64,000 nt of DNA from Piscinibacter sp. (GTDB lineage Bacteria > Pseudomonadota > Gammaproteobacteria > Burkholderiales > Burkholderiaceae_C): positions 186,001-250,000 of the forward strand of contig JADJJI010000004.1 in NCBI GenBank assembly GCA_016706565.1, written 5' to 3'. Each line of letters starts with the position of its first letter. The stretch's first letter is position 1. Made by a program: the position numbers and the translations under genes. The notes under the pieces are model-generated. The model worked only from the letters and a program-made list of their open reading frames with translations, was not told the origin of the DNA and made no database searches. This document shows positions 35,072-42,932 of the stretch, in pieces.

Positions 35072-35132
35072 GAAAGTTGCCATCTCGCCCAACGCAGTCC
35101 TTCAATCCTGAACGCCGTTCTCGGCCGCGCGC

Positions 35133-36161
35133 TCATCCCGGCGCGTGCTGCCCCTCCGCGCGCAGCGCCTCGTCGACGATGCGGCGGAACTGGATCAGCG
35201 CCGAATCCATCGCCAGCGGCAGCATCGGCGCGTCCGGCTTCATCGCGATGGTGCGCGCCTGCGCGGTGATCATCGCGCGGTCTTCCTCGAAGGCCTGCTC
35301 CAGGCTGGCGTAGACGGTGTCGGCCAGGCTCATGCCGCCCTGGTCGGTGGGCACCGATTGCTGGAAGAAGTAGTGCGTGCTGTGCTCGGTCTCGGGCGTC
35401 AGTGTCTGGCAGGAGTGCAGCCGCACGGTCTGCGGGCCGCTCGCCTCGGCGCTGCCGGTGGGGCGGCCGCCGGAGTGCATGAGCAGCGTGGCCGGCAGCA
35501 GGAATTCGTAGACGAAGTGGCGGTCGAGATTCGTCGTGAACTCGCGCATGCGCTTGTAGAAGGGCGGCGGCGGCACGTCGGTGACGAAGCGCGACACACG
35601 CAGGCCACGCGGCACCGGCTCGATGGTCGGCCGCGCCTGCGCGATCGCGGTGGAGCCGCCCAGCGTCTTCTCGTGCACGTAGCTCAGGTGCGAGAAGTCG
35701 AGCAGGTTGTCGGCGATCAACAGGTAGTTGGTGTCGTAGTGCAGGTAGCCGGGCTTGTGGTGCCAGTCCGGGTGATCGCAGGAGAAGTTGTCGGGCAGCT
35801 GCGCGGTGTCGGCCCCTGCCGGATCGCCCATCCAGACGAACACCCAGCGGTTCTTCACGGCAACGGGATAGCGGCGCACCTTCGCCTTGGGCGGCACCTT
35901 GTCCAGGCCCGGCACTTCGACGCAGGTGCCGGCGGCGTCGAACTTCAGGCCGTGGTAGCCGCAGCGCACGCAGTCGCCTTCCTTGCGGCCCTTGGACAGC
36001 GGCGCGAGGCGGTGGCAGCAGCGGTCTTCCAGCGCCACCACCTCGCCGGCGGCGGTGCGGTACAGCACCAGCGGCTCGCCGATGACGGTGCGGGCGAACA
36101 GGCCGTCGGCGGGGATCTCGTGGTCCCAGGCGACGACGTACCAGCAATTGCGGATGAACAC
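35133..36161 (-). CDS. Second Rieske non-haem iron oxygenase, alpha subunit (VanA-like)
   Basis: 342 residues. No ATG fits; the GTG at 36161 with GGAG 7 nt upstream gives the canonical VanA-like N-terminus (M)FIRNCWYVVAWDHEI. Rieske ligands: DRCCHRLAPL and CGYHGLKF. The catalytic iron site is NLLDFSHLSYVH. C-terminal residues include EDRAMITAQA, also typical of vanillate/toluate-type demethylases. It again lacks a linked reductase. It lies upstream of no other oxygenase part and is 98 bp from the PaaK-like gene in the same direction. Confidence 0.9.
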   Translation of the reverse strand: MFIRNCWYVVAWDHEIPADGLFARTVIGEPLVLYRTAAGEVVALEDRCCHRLAPLSKGRKEGDCVRCGYHGLKFDAAGTCVEVPGLDKVPPKAKVRRYPVAVKNRWVFVWMGDPAGADTAQLPDNFSCDHPDWHHKPGYLHYDTNYLLIADNLLDFSHLSYVHEKTLGGSTAIAQARPTIEPVPRGLRVSRFVTDVPPPPFYKRMREFTTNLDRHFVYEFLLPATLLMHSGGRPTGSAEASGPQTVRLHSCQTLTPETEHSTHYFFQQSVPTDQGGMSLADTVYASLEQAFEEDRAMITAQARTIAMKPDAPMLPLAMDSALIQFRRIVDEALRAEGQHAPG

Positions 36162-36259
36162 GATGCGCTCCAGTGCCGAGTCTCGTGGCGGCACTGTAGG
36201 GCGCGTCGGCCGCGCCGTCTGTCCTCCGCGCCGAGGACAACGGGGATTCAGGAGCGAGG

Positions 36260-37519
36260 CTACTTGTAGCTGCGCGCGTCCTCGATCACCTTGCCGTCGT
36301 TGGGCAGGCTGCCCGGCGCGCACAGCACGATGTCGGCACGCAGCTTCGTCACGTCGCGCACGCTGTCAGCCAGACGCGCGGCCAGGCCGTCGGGAGCGCC
36401 GGGCACCTCGACGTGCAGCGTCATCGTGTCGTTGGCCATCTCGCCGGCAACGACCAGGCGCGCACGCTGCACCTCCGGGTGGCGGCGCGCCACTTCGGCC
36501 ACCTGGCTCGGGTGCACGAACATGCCGCGCACCTTGGCGGTCTGGTCGGCGCGGCCCAGCCAGCCCTTGATGCGGGTGTTGCTGCGGCCGGTGGGGCAGG
36601 CTCCGGCGAGCACCGCCGACAGGTCGCCGGTGCCGAAGCGCACCATCGGGTAGTCGGCCTGCAGCACGGTGATCACCACCTCGCCGACTTCGCCCTCGGG
36701 CACCGGGTCGCCGGTGCCGGGGCGCACGATCTCCAGGATCACTCCCTCGTCGAGCACCAGGCCTTGCCGCGCGCTCGTCTCGTAGGCGATCAGGCCGACA
36801 TCGGCCGTCGCGTAGCACTGGTAGCCCTGCACGCCGCGCTCGGCCAGCCAGTCGCGCAGGCTGGGCGGAAAGGCCTCGCCGCTGACCAGTGCCTTGCTCA
36901 GCGACGGCAGCTTGATGCCGGCCTCGGCCGCCTTCTCGAAGACGATGCGCAGGAAGCTCGGCGTGCCGCAGTAGGCGTGCGGGCGCAGCTCCTGCATGGC
37001 CTGCAACTGCAGCTCGGTGTTGCCGACGCCGCCAGGGAACACGGTGCAGCCGATGGCATGTGCGCCGGTTTCCATCATTGAACCGGCCGGCGTGAGGTGG
37101 TAGCTGAAGCTGTTGTGGATCAGGTCGCCGGCGCGAAAGCCCGCGGCGTGCAGTGCACGGGCGATGCGCCAGTAGTCGCGGCCCTCGCCCTCGGGCTCGT
37201 AGATCGGGCCCGGCGACTGGAACACGCGCTTCGCGCCGCGCGGCGCGCGCAGGCCGGCCCAGCCGATGGCGGAGAAGCCGCCGAACGGATCCTGCGCGCG
37301 TTGCGCCTTCTGGCGCTCGAGCAACTCGTGCTTGCGCAGCACCGGCAACCGGGCCAGCGCGGCGCGCGTGGTGACGCCGGCGGCATCGACGCCGGCGAGC
37401 AATTCGCCGAACGCGGCGGTGCGCTGCGCAACGGCCACCTGGCGCGGCAGCGCGGCCAGCAGCGCGGCCTCGCGCTCGGCCGGCTCGCGGGTTTCCAGCG
37501 CGTCGTAGTGGTCAGTCAT
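36260..37519 (-). CDS. PaaK-like AMP-forming acid-CoA ligase
   Basis: 419 residues, the phenylacetate-CoA ligase type. It contains VFQSPGPIYEPEGEG, HNSFSYHLTPAGSMME, FPGGVGNTELQLQAM and, near the adenylate site, YATADVGLIAYE and RFGTGDLSAVL, then the C-terminal hinge IKGWLGRADQTAKVRGMFVH. The substrate is probably an aromatic or related carboxylic acid brought in by the adjacent importer. It overlaps the upstream small gene by 8 nt. Confidence 0.88.
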   Translation of the reverse strand: MTDHYDALETREPAEREAALLAALPRQVAVAQRTAAFGELLAGVDAAGVTTRAALARLPVLRKHELLERQKAQRAQDPFGGFSAIGWAGLRAPRGAKRVFQSPGPIYEPEGEGRDYWRIARALHAAGFRAGDLIHNSFSYHLTPAGSMMETGAHAIGCTVFPGGVGNTELQLQAMQELRPHAYCGTPSFLRIVFEKAAEAGIKLPSLSKALVSGEAFPPSLRDWLAERGVQGYQCYATADVGLIAYETSARQGLVLDEGVILEIVRPGTGDPVPEGEVGEVVITVLQADYPMVRFGTGDLSAVLAGACPTGRSNTRIKGWLGRADQTAKVRGMFVHPSQVAEVARRHPEVQRARLVVAGEMANDTMTLHVEVPGAPDGLAARLADSVRDVTKLRADIVLCAPGSLPNDGKVIEDARSYK

Positions 37520-37811
37520 CTCGGTCCGTCCAGGTGGCGAGCTTCTTCTTCAGCTCGGCAACGAAGTCGCGCACTGCTGCGGCATCGCGCAGCGTCTTCT
37601 CGGTCCATTCGGGGCTGCGGCCGGGGCGCTTGACGATCGCCGCCTTCAGCGTCGCGCCGTCGACCGCGAGCTTCGCGACCTGCTGGCCACTGCGCTCGAA
37701 GCGGCCCTCGCGCTCGCTCAGGCCGAGTTCGCGCAGCTCGCGCTTCGCGCGCTGCAGCGCTTCGTCGGCCTTGAACGGCGGTGGCGCGAAGCCGAAGGAG
37801 TCGTCGCTCAT
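37512..37811 (-). CDS. Small hypothetical protein in the importer operon
   Basis: 99 residues, highly charged, MSDDSFGFAPPPFKADEALQ at the start. It lies 10 nt after livF and overlaps the ligase start by 8 nt, so it is clearly part of the operon. Similar small proteins accompany PaaK-like ligases in related genomes (recollection). No motif recognised. Confidence 0.7.
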   Translation of the reverse strand: MSDDSFGFAPPPFKADEALQRAKRELRELGLSEREGRFERSGQQVAKLAVDGATLKAAIVKRPGRSPEWTEKTLRDAAAVRDFVAELKKKLATWTDRDD

Positions 37812-37821
37812 CGGCGCGGCC

Positions 37822-38628
37822 TCAGGCCAGCCAGCGCTTGCGGCGCTTGTAGCTCTTCACGTCGCGGAAGCTCTTGCGGTCGCCGCCGCCCACGCCGAGG
37901 TAGAACTCCTTCACGTCCTCGTTCTCGCGCAGCGCCTTGGCCTCGCCGTCCATCACGATGCGGCCGTTCTCCAGGATGTAGCCGTAGTCGGCGTAGCGCA
38001 GCGCGATGTTGGTGTTCTGCTCGGCCAGCAGGAAGGTGACCTTCTCCTTGGTGTTCAGGTCCTTGACGATCTCGAACACCTCTTCGACGATCTGCGGCGC
38101 CAGGCCCATCGAGGGCTCGTCGAGCAGCACCATCTTCGGGTTGGCCATCAGCGCGCGGCCGATGGCGCACATCTGCTGCTCGCCGCCCGAGGTGTAGGCG
38201 GCCTGCGAGGTGCGGCGCGTCTTCAGGCGCGGGAAGTAGTTGTAGACCTTCTCCAGCGTCTGTGCGACGGCGGCCTTGCCATCCTTGCGGGTGTAGGCGC
38301 CGGTCATCAGGTTGTCCTCGATCGTCAGGTGGGCGAAGCAGTGCCGCCCCTCCATCACCTGGATCACGCCGCGCTCGACCATGTCGGAGGTCGACAGCTT
38401 CTCGATGCGCTCGCCGCGCAGTTCGATGCTGCCCTTGGTGACCTCGCCGCGCTCGCCGGCCAGCAGGTTGCTCACCGCGCGCAGCGTGGTCGTCTTGCCC
38501 GCGCCGTTGCCGCCGAGCAGCGCCACGATGCCGCCTTCGGGCACCTGCAGCGACACGCCCTTGAGCACCAGGATCACGTGGTTGTAGATGACCTCGATGC
38601 CGTTGACGTTGAGGATGATGTTGCTCAT
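37822..38628 (-). CDS. livF: Branched-chain-type ABC transporter ATP-binding protein (LivF)
   Basis: 268 residues. Walker A GGNGAGKTTT (about 39-48), signature SGGEQQMCAIGRALM, Walker B KMVLLDEPSMGLAP, and the LivF-type LAEQNTNIALRYADYGYILE. The C-terminus has a Lys/Arg-rich extension (DRKSFRDVKSYKRRKRW), longer than canonical LivF but common in importer operons for aromatic acids. It works with LivG, LivH, LivM and the binding protein at 38747. Confidence 0.94.
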   Translation of the reverse strand: MSNIILNVNGIEVIYNHVILVLKGVSLQVPEGGIVALLGGNGAGKTTTLRAVSNLLAGERGEVTKGSIELRGERIEKLSTSDMVERGVIQVMEGRHCFAHLTIEDNLMTGAYTRKDGKAAVAQTLEKVYNYFPRLKTRRTSQAAYTSGGEQQMCAIGRALMANPKMVLLDEPSMGLAPQIVEEVFEIVKDLNTKEKVTFLLAEQNTNIALRYADYGYILENGRIVMDGEAKALRENEDVKEFYLGVGGGDRKSFRDVKSYKRRKRWLA

Positions 38629-38664
38629 GCGCGTTCCGATTTGACTTGCTTCAGCGCCGTACCC

Positions 38665-38710
38665 GGCGTGGGAGGGGCCTCGGGGGCCCCCCTCCCTGGG
38701 GGGGTGGGGA
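38665..38710. terminator. GC-rich hairpin between the binding-protein gene and livF
   Basis: GGAGGGGCC and GGCCCCCCTCC can pair around TCGGG, next to further C/G runs, 37-82 bp after the binding-protein stop. It may reduce read-through from the highly expressed binding-protein gene into livF. Confidence 0.45.
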
Positions 38711-38746
38711 GGGCGAACAGGCGCGACGGGTCAGCCGCCCGGGCGA

Positions 38747-40078
38747 TCAGGACTGGCAGTCTTCAGGCGTGCGACGCGTCAGCTTCTTCTCCGTCGCGTA
38801 CTTGTCGGCGGCGGCCTTGATCATCGGCTTGATGATCGAGTCGTCGCTCTGGTACCAGTCGGAGCTGAAGTTCCACTTCGCGCCATCCCAGGTGTGCACG
38901 CGTGCCCAGGTGGCGCCGCGGTGGTCGGCGCACGAGGTGCTGATCGGCCGCATCACGCCGGCGAAGCCCAGCGCGTCGAGCTTCTTCTGGTCGAGCGCCA
39001 GGTTCTCGTAACCCCAGCGGGCCTGCTCACCGGTCATGACCTTGCCCTTGCCGTAGCGCTCCTGCGCGCGGCGCACGCCTTCGACCGCCAGCATGGCCGC
39101 AGACAGGCCGCGCATGTAGAGGACCTGGCCGACCTCGTCCTTCGGCCCGGTGCCCTGGCCCTTGCCATGCACCTGCGCCAGAACGTCCTTGACGATCTTG
39201 GAGTTCGGCTCGGCGCCATGCTGCAGCGCCAGCGCGTTGTAGCCCTTGGCGCCGTCGCCGACGTCCTTCACGTCGGGCTCGGCGCCCGCCCACCACACGC
39301 CGTACATCTTGTCGCGCGGGTAGCCGGTGGCCACGGCCTCCTTCAGCGCGGTGGAGTTCATCACGCCCCAGCCCCACAGGAACACGTAGTCGGGCCGGTT
39401 CTGGCGGATCTGCAGCCAGGCGGCCTTCTGCTCGACGCCGGGGTGCGTCACCGGGATCAGCTGCAGCTCGAAGCCGTGCATCTTGCTGCGCTCCTGCAGC
39501 AGCGGGATCGGCTCCTTGCCGTACGGGCTGTCGTGGTAGACGAGGGCGATCTTCTTGCCCTTGAGCTTGTCGATGCCGCCTTCCTTCTTGCCGACGTGCT
39601 GCAGCAGGATGTCGGCCGCGTCCCAGTAGGTGCCGGTGAGCGGGAAGTTCCACTTGAAGACGTTGCCGTCGGTGCTCTCGCTGCGGCCGTAGCCGGCGGT
39701 GATGAGCGGGATCTTGTCGCCCGGCGCCTTCTCGGTCAGCGCGAAGGTGATGCCGGTGGACAGCGGCTGGAACACCGTGGCGCCCTTGCCCTTCAGGCGC
39801 TCGTAGCACTCCACGCCCTTGTCGGTGGCGTAGCCGGTCTCGCATTCCTCGAAGCTGACCTTCACGCCGTTGATGCCGCCCTGCGCGTTCACCAGCTTCA
39901 GGTAGTCGACATAGCCGTTGGCGAACGGGATGCCGTTGGGCGCGTAGGCCCCGGTGCGGTAGACGAGCACCGGGAAGAACTGCTCCTTCGCCTGCGCGAA
40001 GGCGGCGGGTGCCGTGGCCAGGCTGGCCAGTCCGGTCGCGGCGATCGTCGCGGCCATTGTCAGGGACTTGAACTTCAT
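38747..40078 (-). CDS. ABC transporter substrate-binding protein of the importer
   Basis: 443 residues; ATG 40078 follows CTGGAGGCAGAC. Signal peptide ends at AAFAQA (about 29). The mature protein begins KEQFFPVLVYRTGAYAPNG, the subfamily found with long acyl-CoA synthetases and LivFGHM in beta-proteobacteria. It carries GVKVSFEECETGYATDKGVE and several cysteines (for example TSCADHRGATW near the C-terminus). Ligand probably an aromatic or alicyclic carboxylate; inferred from the linked ligases. Confidence 0.93.
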   Translation of the reverse strand: MKFKSLTMAATIAATGLASLATAPAAFAQAKEQFFPVLVYRTGAYAPNGIPFANGYVDYLKLVNAQGGINGVKVSFEECETGYATDKGVECYERLKGKGATVFQPLSTGITFALTEKAPGDKIPLITAGYGRSESTDGNVFKWNFPLTGTYWDAADILLQHVGKKEGGIDKLKGKKIALVYHDSPYGKEPIPLLQERSKMHGFELQLIPVTHPGVEQKAAWLQIRQNRPDYVFLWGWGVMNSTALKEAVATGYPRDKMYGVWWAGAEPDVKDVGDGAKGYNALALQHGAEPNSKIVKDVLAQVHGKGQGTGPKDEVGQVLYMRGLSAAMLAVEGVRRAQERYGKGKVMTGEQARWGYENLALDQKKLDALGFAGVMRPISTSCADHRGATWARVHTWDGAKWNFSSDWYQSDDSIIKPMIKAAADKYATEKKLTRRTPEDCQS

Positions 40079-40136
40079 GTCTGCCTCCAGGAGGGGTGGA
40101 AAGGGCACTCGTCGGTGCGTGGGTAGAAACGGGGCG

Positions 40137-41201
40137 TCAATGCGGGAAGGGCCACAGGCGCAGCTTTTCCTTGCCGATCGACCACAGTCGCGCCAGGCCG
40201 TGCGGCTCGACGATCAGGAAGAACACGATCAGGGCGCCGAAGATCATGAAGGTCAGGTGCGAGGCGAGCGCCGTGTCGATCGGGATGCCGAACCAGTAGG
40301 GCAGGTTGTCCAGCACGATCGGCAGCACCACGATGAAGGCCGCGCCGAAGAAGCTGCCCATGATCGAGCCCAGCCCGCCGATGATGACCATGAACAGCAA
40401 CTGGAACGAGCGGTCGATGTTGAAGGCCGCCGGCTCCCAGGAGCCCAGGTGCACGAAGCCCCACAGCGCGCCGGCCACGCCGACGATGAACGAGCTGACC
40501 GCGAACGCGGTGAGCTTGGCGTACACCGGGCGGATGCCGATCACCGAGGCGGCCACGTCCATGTCGCGGATGGCCATCCACTCGCGGCCGATGTGGCCGC
40601 GCACCAGGTTCTTCGCCAGCATCGCGAAGACGATCAGGAACGCCAGGCAGAACAGGTACTTCTGCACCGGTGTGTCGATGGGCAGCCCGAGCACCTTGAG
40701 GTCGGCGACGCTGACCGAGCCGGAAGACGAATCGTTCGTGAACCACTTGATGCGCAGGAAGGCCCAGTCGGTGAAGAACTGCGCCGCCAGCGTCGCTACC
40801 GCGAGGTACAGGCCCTTGATGCGCAGGGACGGAATGCCGAACAGCACGCCCACCGCCGTGGCGCACACGCCGCCCATCAGCAGCGAGACGATCAGCGGCA
40901 TGCCATCGATGCGCACCTGGAAGTTGTAGGCCGCGTAGGCGCCCACCGCCATGAAGGCGCCGGTGCCCAGCGAGATCTGGCCGCAGTAGCCGACCAGGAT
41001 GTTCAGGCCGAGCGCGGCCAGCGACAGGATCAGGAAGGGAATCAGGATCGCGCGGAACAGGTACTCCGGCGCGACGAGGGGCACGACGATGATCGCGAAG
41101 GCCAGCATCAGGCCGATCGCAAGGCGGTCCTGCGCGATCGGGAAGACCGCCTGGTCGGCGCGGTAGCTGGTCTTGAACTGGCCGTTTTCTCTGTAGAGCA
41201 T
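40137..41201 (-). CDS. livM: Branched-chain-type ABC transporter permease (LivM)
   Basis: 354 residues, about nine membrane segments. The family signature LNILVGYCGQISLGTGAFMA lies near residue 66, and the EAA-like loop GREWMAIRDMDVAASVIGI precedes the C-terminal helices. It starts 4 nt after livH. Confidence 0.95.
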   Translation of the reverse strand: MLYRENGQFKTSYRADQAVFPIAQDRLAIGLMLAFAIIVVPLVAPEYLFRAILIPFLILSLAALGLNILVGYCGQISLGTGAFMAVGAYAAYNFQVRIDGMPLIVSLLMGGVCATAVGVLFGIPSLRIKGLYLAVATLAAQFFTDWAFLRIKWFTNDSSSGSVSVADLKVLGLPIDTPVQKYLFCLAFLIVFAMLAKNLVRGHIGREWMAIRDMDVAASVIGIRPVYAKLTAFAVSSFIVGVAGALWGFVHLGSWEPAAFNIDRSFQLLFMVIIGGLGSIMGSFFGAAFIVVLPIVLDNLPYWFGIPIDTALASHLTFMIFGALIVFFLIVEPHGLARLWSIGKEKLRLWPFPH

Positions 41202-41205
41202 GGTG

Positions 41206-42135
41206 TCAGACCCGATCGATGATCTTCTCGCCGAACAGGCCCTGCGGCCGCACCAGCAGGAACACCAGCGCCAGCACGTAGGCGAACCAGATCTCGATGC
41301 CGCCGCCGAACATCGGGCCGATGAAGACCTCGGAGAGCTTCTCGCCCACGCCGATGATCAGCCCGCCGATGATGGCGCCGGGCACCGAGGTCAGGCCGCC
41401 GAGGATCACCACCGGCAGCGCCTTCAGCGCCACCAGCGACAGCGAGAACTGCACGCCCAGCTTGCTGCCCCAGATGATGCCGGCCACCAGCGCGACGAAG
41501 CCGGCCACGCTCCAGACGATGACCCAGATGCGCGACAGCGGGATGCCGATCGACTGCGCCGCCTGGTGGTCGTCGGCCACCGCGCGCAGCGCGCGCCCGG
41601 TGGCGGTCTTCTGGAAGAACAGGCTGAGCGCGGCGACCAGCGCGGCGGCGATCACCGCGGCGTAGAGGTCTTCCTGGCTGACCAGGATGCCGCCGGGAAA
41701 CACGCTGTCGAACAGGAAGATCGGATCCTTGGGCATGCCCACGTCGATCTTGTAGATGTCGCTGCCGAACAGCGTCTGGCCGAAGCCGTCGAGGAAGTAG
41801 GTGATGCCCAGCGTGGCCATCAGCAGCGTGATGCCTTCCTGGTTGACCAGCTTGCCGAGCACCAGCCGCTCGATCAGCCAGGCCACGGCGATCATCACGA
41901 CCATCGCGGCGGCGAAGGCGAGCACGTTGCCCAGCACCTTGTTCTCGATGCCCAGCGCCGCGGGGATCCACTCCGAGAAGCGCGCCATCGCCAGCGCGGC
42001 GAACAGCACCATCGCCCCCTGGGCGAAGTTGAACACGCCGCTGGCCTTGAAGATCAGCACGAAGCCGATCGCGATCAGCGAATACAGCATGCCGGACATC
42101 AGCCCGCCGATCAGTGTTTCGAGGAAGAAGGCCAT
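41206..42135 (-). CDS. livH: Branched-chain-type ABC transporter permease (LivH)
   Basis: 309 residues, eight or so membrane segments, starting MAFFLETLIGGLMSGMLYSL. It contains FNFAQGAMVLFAALAMARF and the cytoplasmic loop TATGRALRAVADDHQAAQSI. It lies between livG (9 nt upstream) and livM. Confidence 0.95.
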   Translation of the reverse strand: MAFFLETLIGGLMSGMLYSLIAIGFVLIFKASGVFNFAQGAMVLFAALAMARFSEWIPAALGIENKVLGNVLAFAAAMVVMIAVAWLIERLVLGKLVNQEGITLLMATLGITYFLDGFGQTLFGSDIYKIDVGMPKDPIFLFDSVFPGGILVSQEDLYAAVIAAALVAALSLFFQKTATGRALRAVADDHQAAQSIGIPLSRIWVIVWSVAGFVALVAGIIWGSKLGVQFSLSLVALKALPVVILGGLTSVPGAIIGGLIIGVGEKLSEVFIGPMFGGGIEIWFAYVLALVFLLVRPQGLFGEKIIDRV

Positions 42136-42144
42136 GGTCTGCTC

Positions 42145-42930
42145 TCAGTGGCTCGTGCCGAGGTAGGCGTCGATGACGTCCGGATTGCTGCGCACCTGAT
42201 CCGGCGTGCCGTCGCCGATCTTCTTGCCGTAGTCGAGCACGACCACGCGGTCGGAGATGTCCATCACCACGCCCATGTCGTGCTCGATCAGCACGATGGT
42301 GGTGCCGTACTCGTCGTTGACGTCGAGGATGAAGCGGCTCATGTCCTGCTTCTCCTCCACGTTCATGCCGGCCATCGGTTCGTCCAGCAGCAGCAGGCTG
42401 GGCTCCATGGCCAGCGCCCGGCCCAGGTCGACGCGCTTCTGCAGCCCGTAGGGCAGGCGGCCCACCGGCGTCTTGCGGTAGGCCTGGATCTCGAGGAAGT
42501 CGATGATCTTCTCGACGAACTCGCGGTGCTCGATCTCCTCGCGCTCGGCGGCACCCCAGCGGATGGCCTGCTGGAAGAGGTTGCTCTTCATGCGCAGGTT
42601 GCGCCCGGTCATGATGTTGTCGATCACGCTCATGCCCTTGAACAGCGCCAGGTTCTGGAAGGTGCGCGCGATGCCCATCTCGGCCACCTGGCGCGAGTTC
42701 ATGTGCTTGAAGGTCTGGCCGCGCAGCGTGATCGAGCCTTCCTGCGGCGTGTAGACGCCGTTGATGCAGTTGAGCATCGAGCTCTTGCCGGCGCCGTTGG
42801 GGCCGATGATGGCGCGCACCTCGTGCTCGCGCACGTCGAAGCTGATGTCGGTGAGCGCCTTCACGCCGCCGAATCGCAGGCTGATGTTCTGGACGTCGAG
42901 AATGACGCCGCCGATCTTTCTCGCGGCCAT
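42145..42930 (-). CDS. livG: Branched-chain-type ABC transporter ATP-binding protein (LivG)
   Basis: 261 residues from the ATG at 42930. Walker A GPNGAGKSSML, signature LPYGLQKRVDLGRALAM, Walker B SLLLLDEPMAGMN and the switch VLIEHDMGVVMDI. The signature has LPYGL instead of LSGGQ, as is normal in this LivG subgroup. It follows the acyl-CoA synthetase by 2 nt. Confidence 0.95.
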   Translation of the reverse strand: MAARKIGGVILDVQNISLRFGGVKALTDISFDVREHEVRAIIGPNGAGKSSMLNCINGVYTPQEGSITLRGQTFKHMNSRQVAEMGIARTFQNLALFKGMSVIDNIMTGRNLRMKSNLFQQAIRWGAAEREEIEHREFVEKIIDFLEIQAYRKTPVGRLPYGLQKRVDLGRALAMEPSLLLLDEPMAGMNVEEKQDMSRFILDVNDEYGTTIVLIEHDMGVVMDISDRVVVLDYGKKIGDGTPDQVRSNPDVIDAYLGTSH

Positions 42931-42932
42931 GG

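Larger units (their letters stand above)
34533..35132. other. 600-bp non-coding region with a G tract and terminal inverted repeats
   Basis: No gene was recognised in six frames; frames that stay open are Arg/Ala/Pro-rich shadows. The region holds a 19-nt G run (34796-34814) and a pair of 19-bp near-perfect inverted repeats at its ends (34597-34615 and 35053-35071). It lies between convergent genes (LuxR and Rieske stops), so no promoter is expected. Confidence 0.6.

Noticed and set aside
34533-35132. Protein-coding gene or CRISPR-like array in the long gap
   Set aside because: Open frames here are shadows of GC-rich repeats without start signals, and there are no regularly spaced direct repeats.
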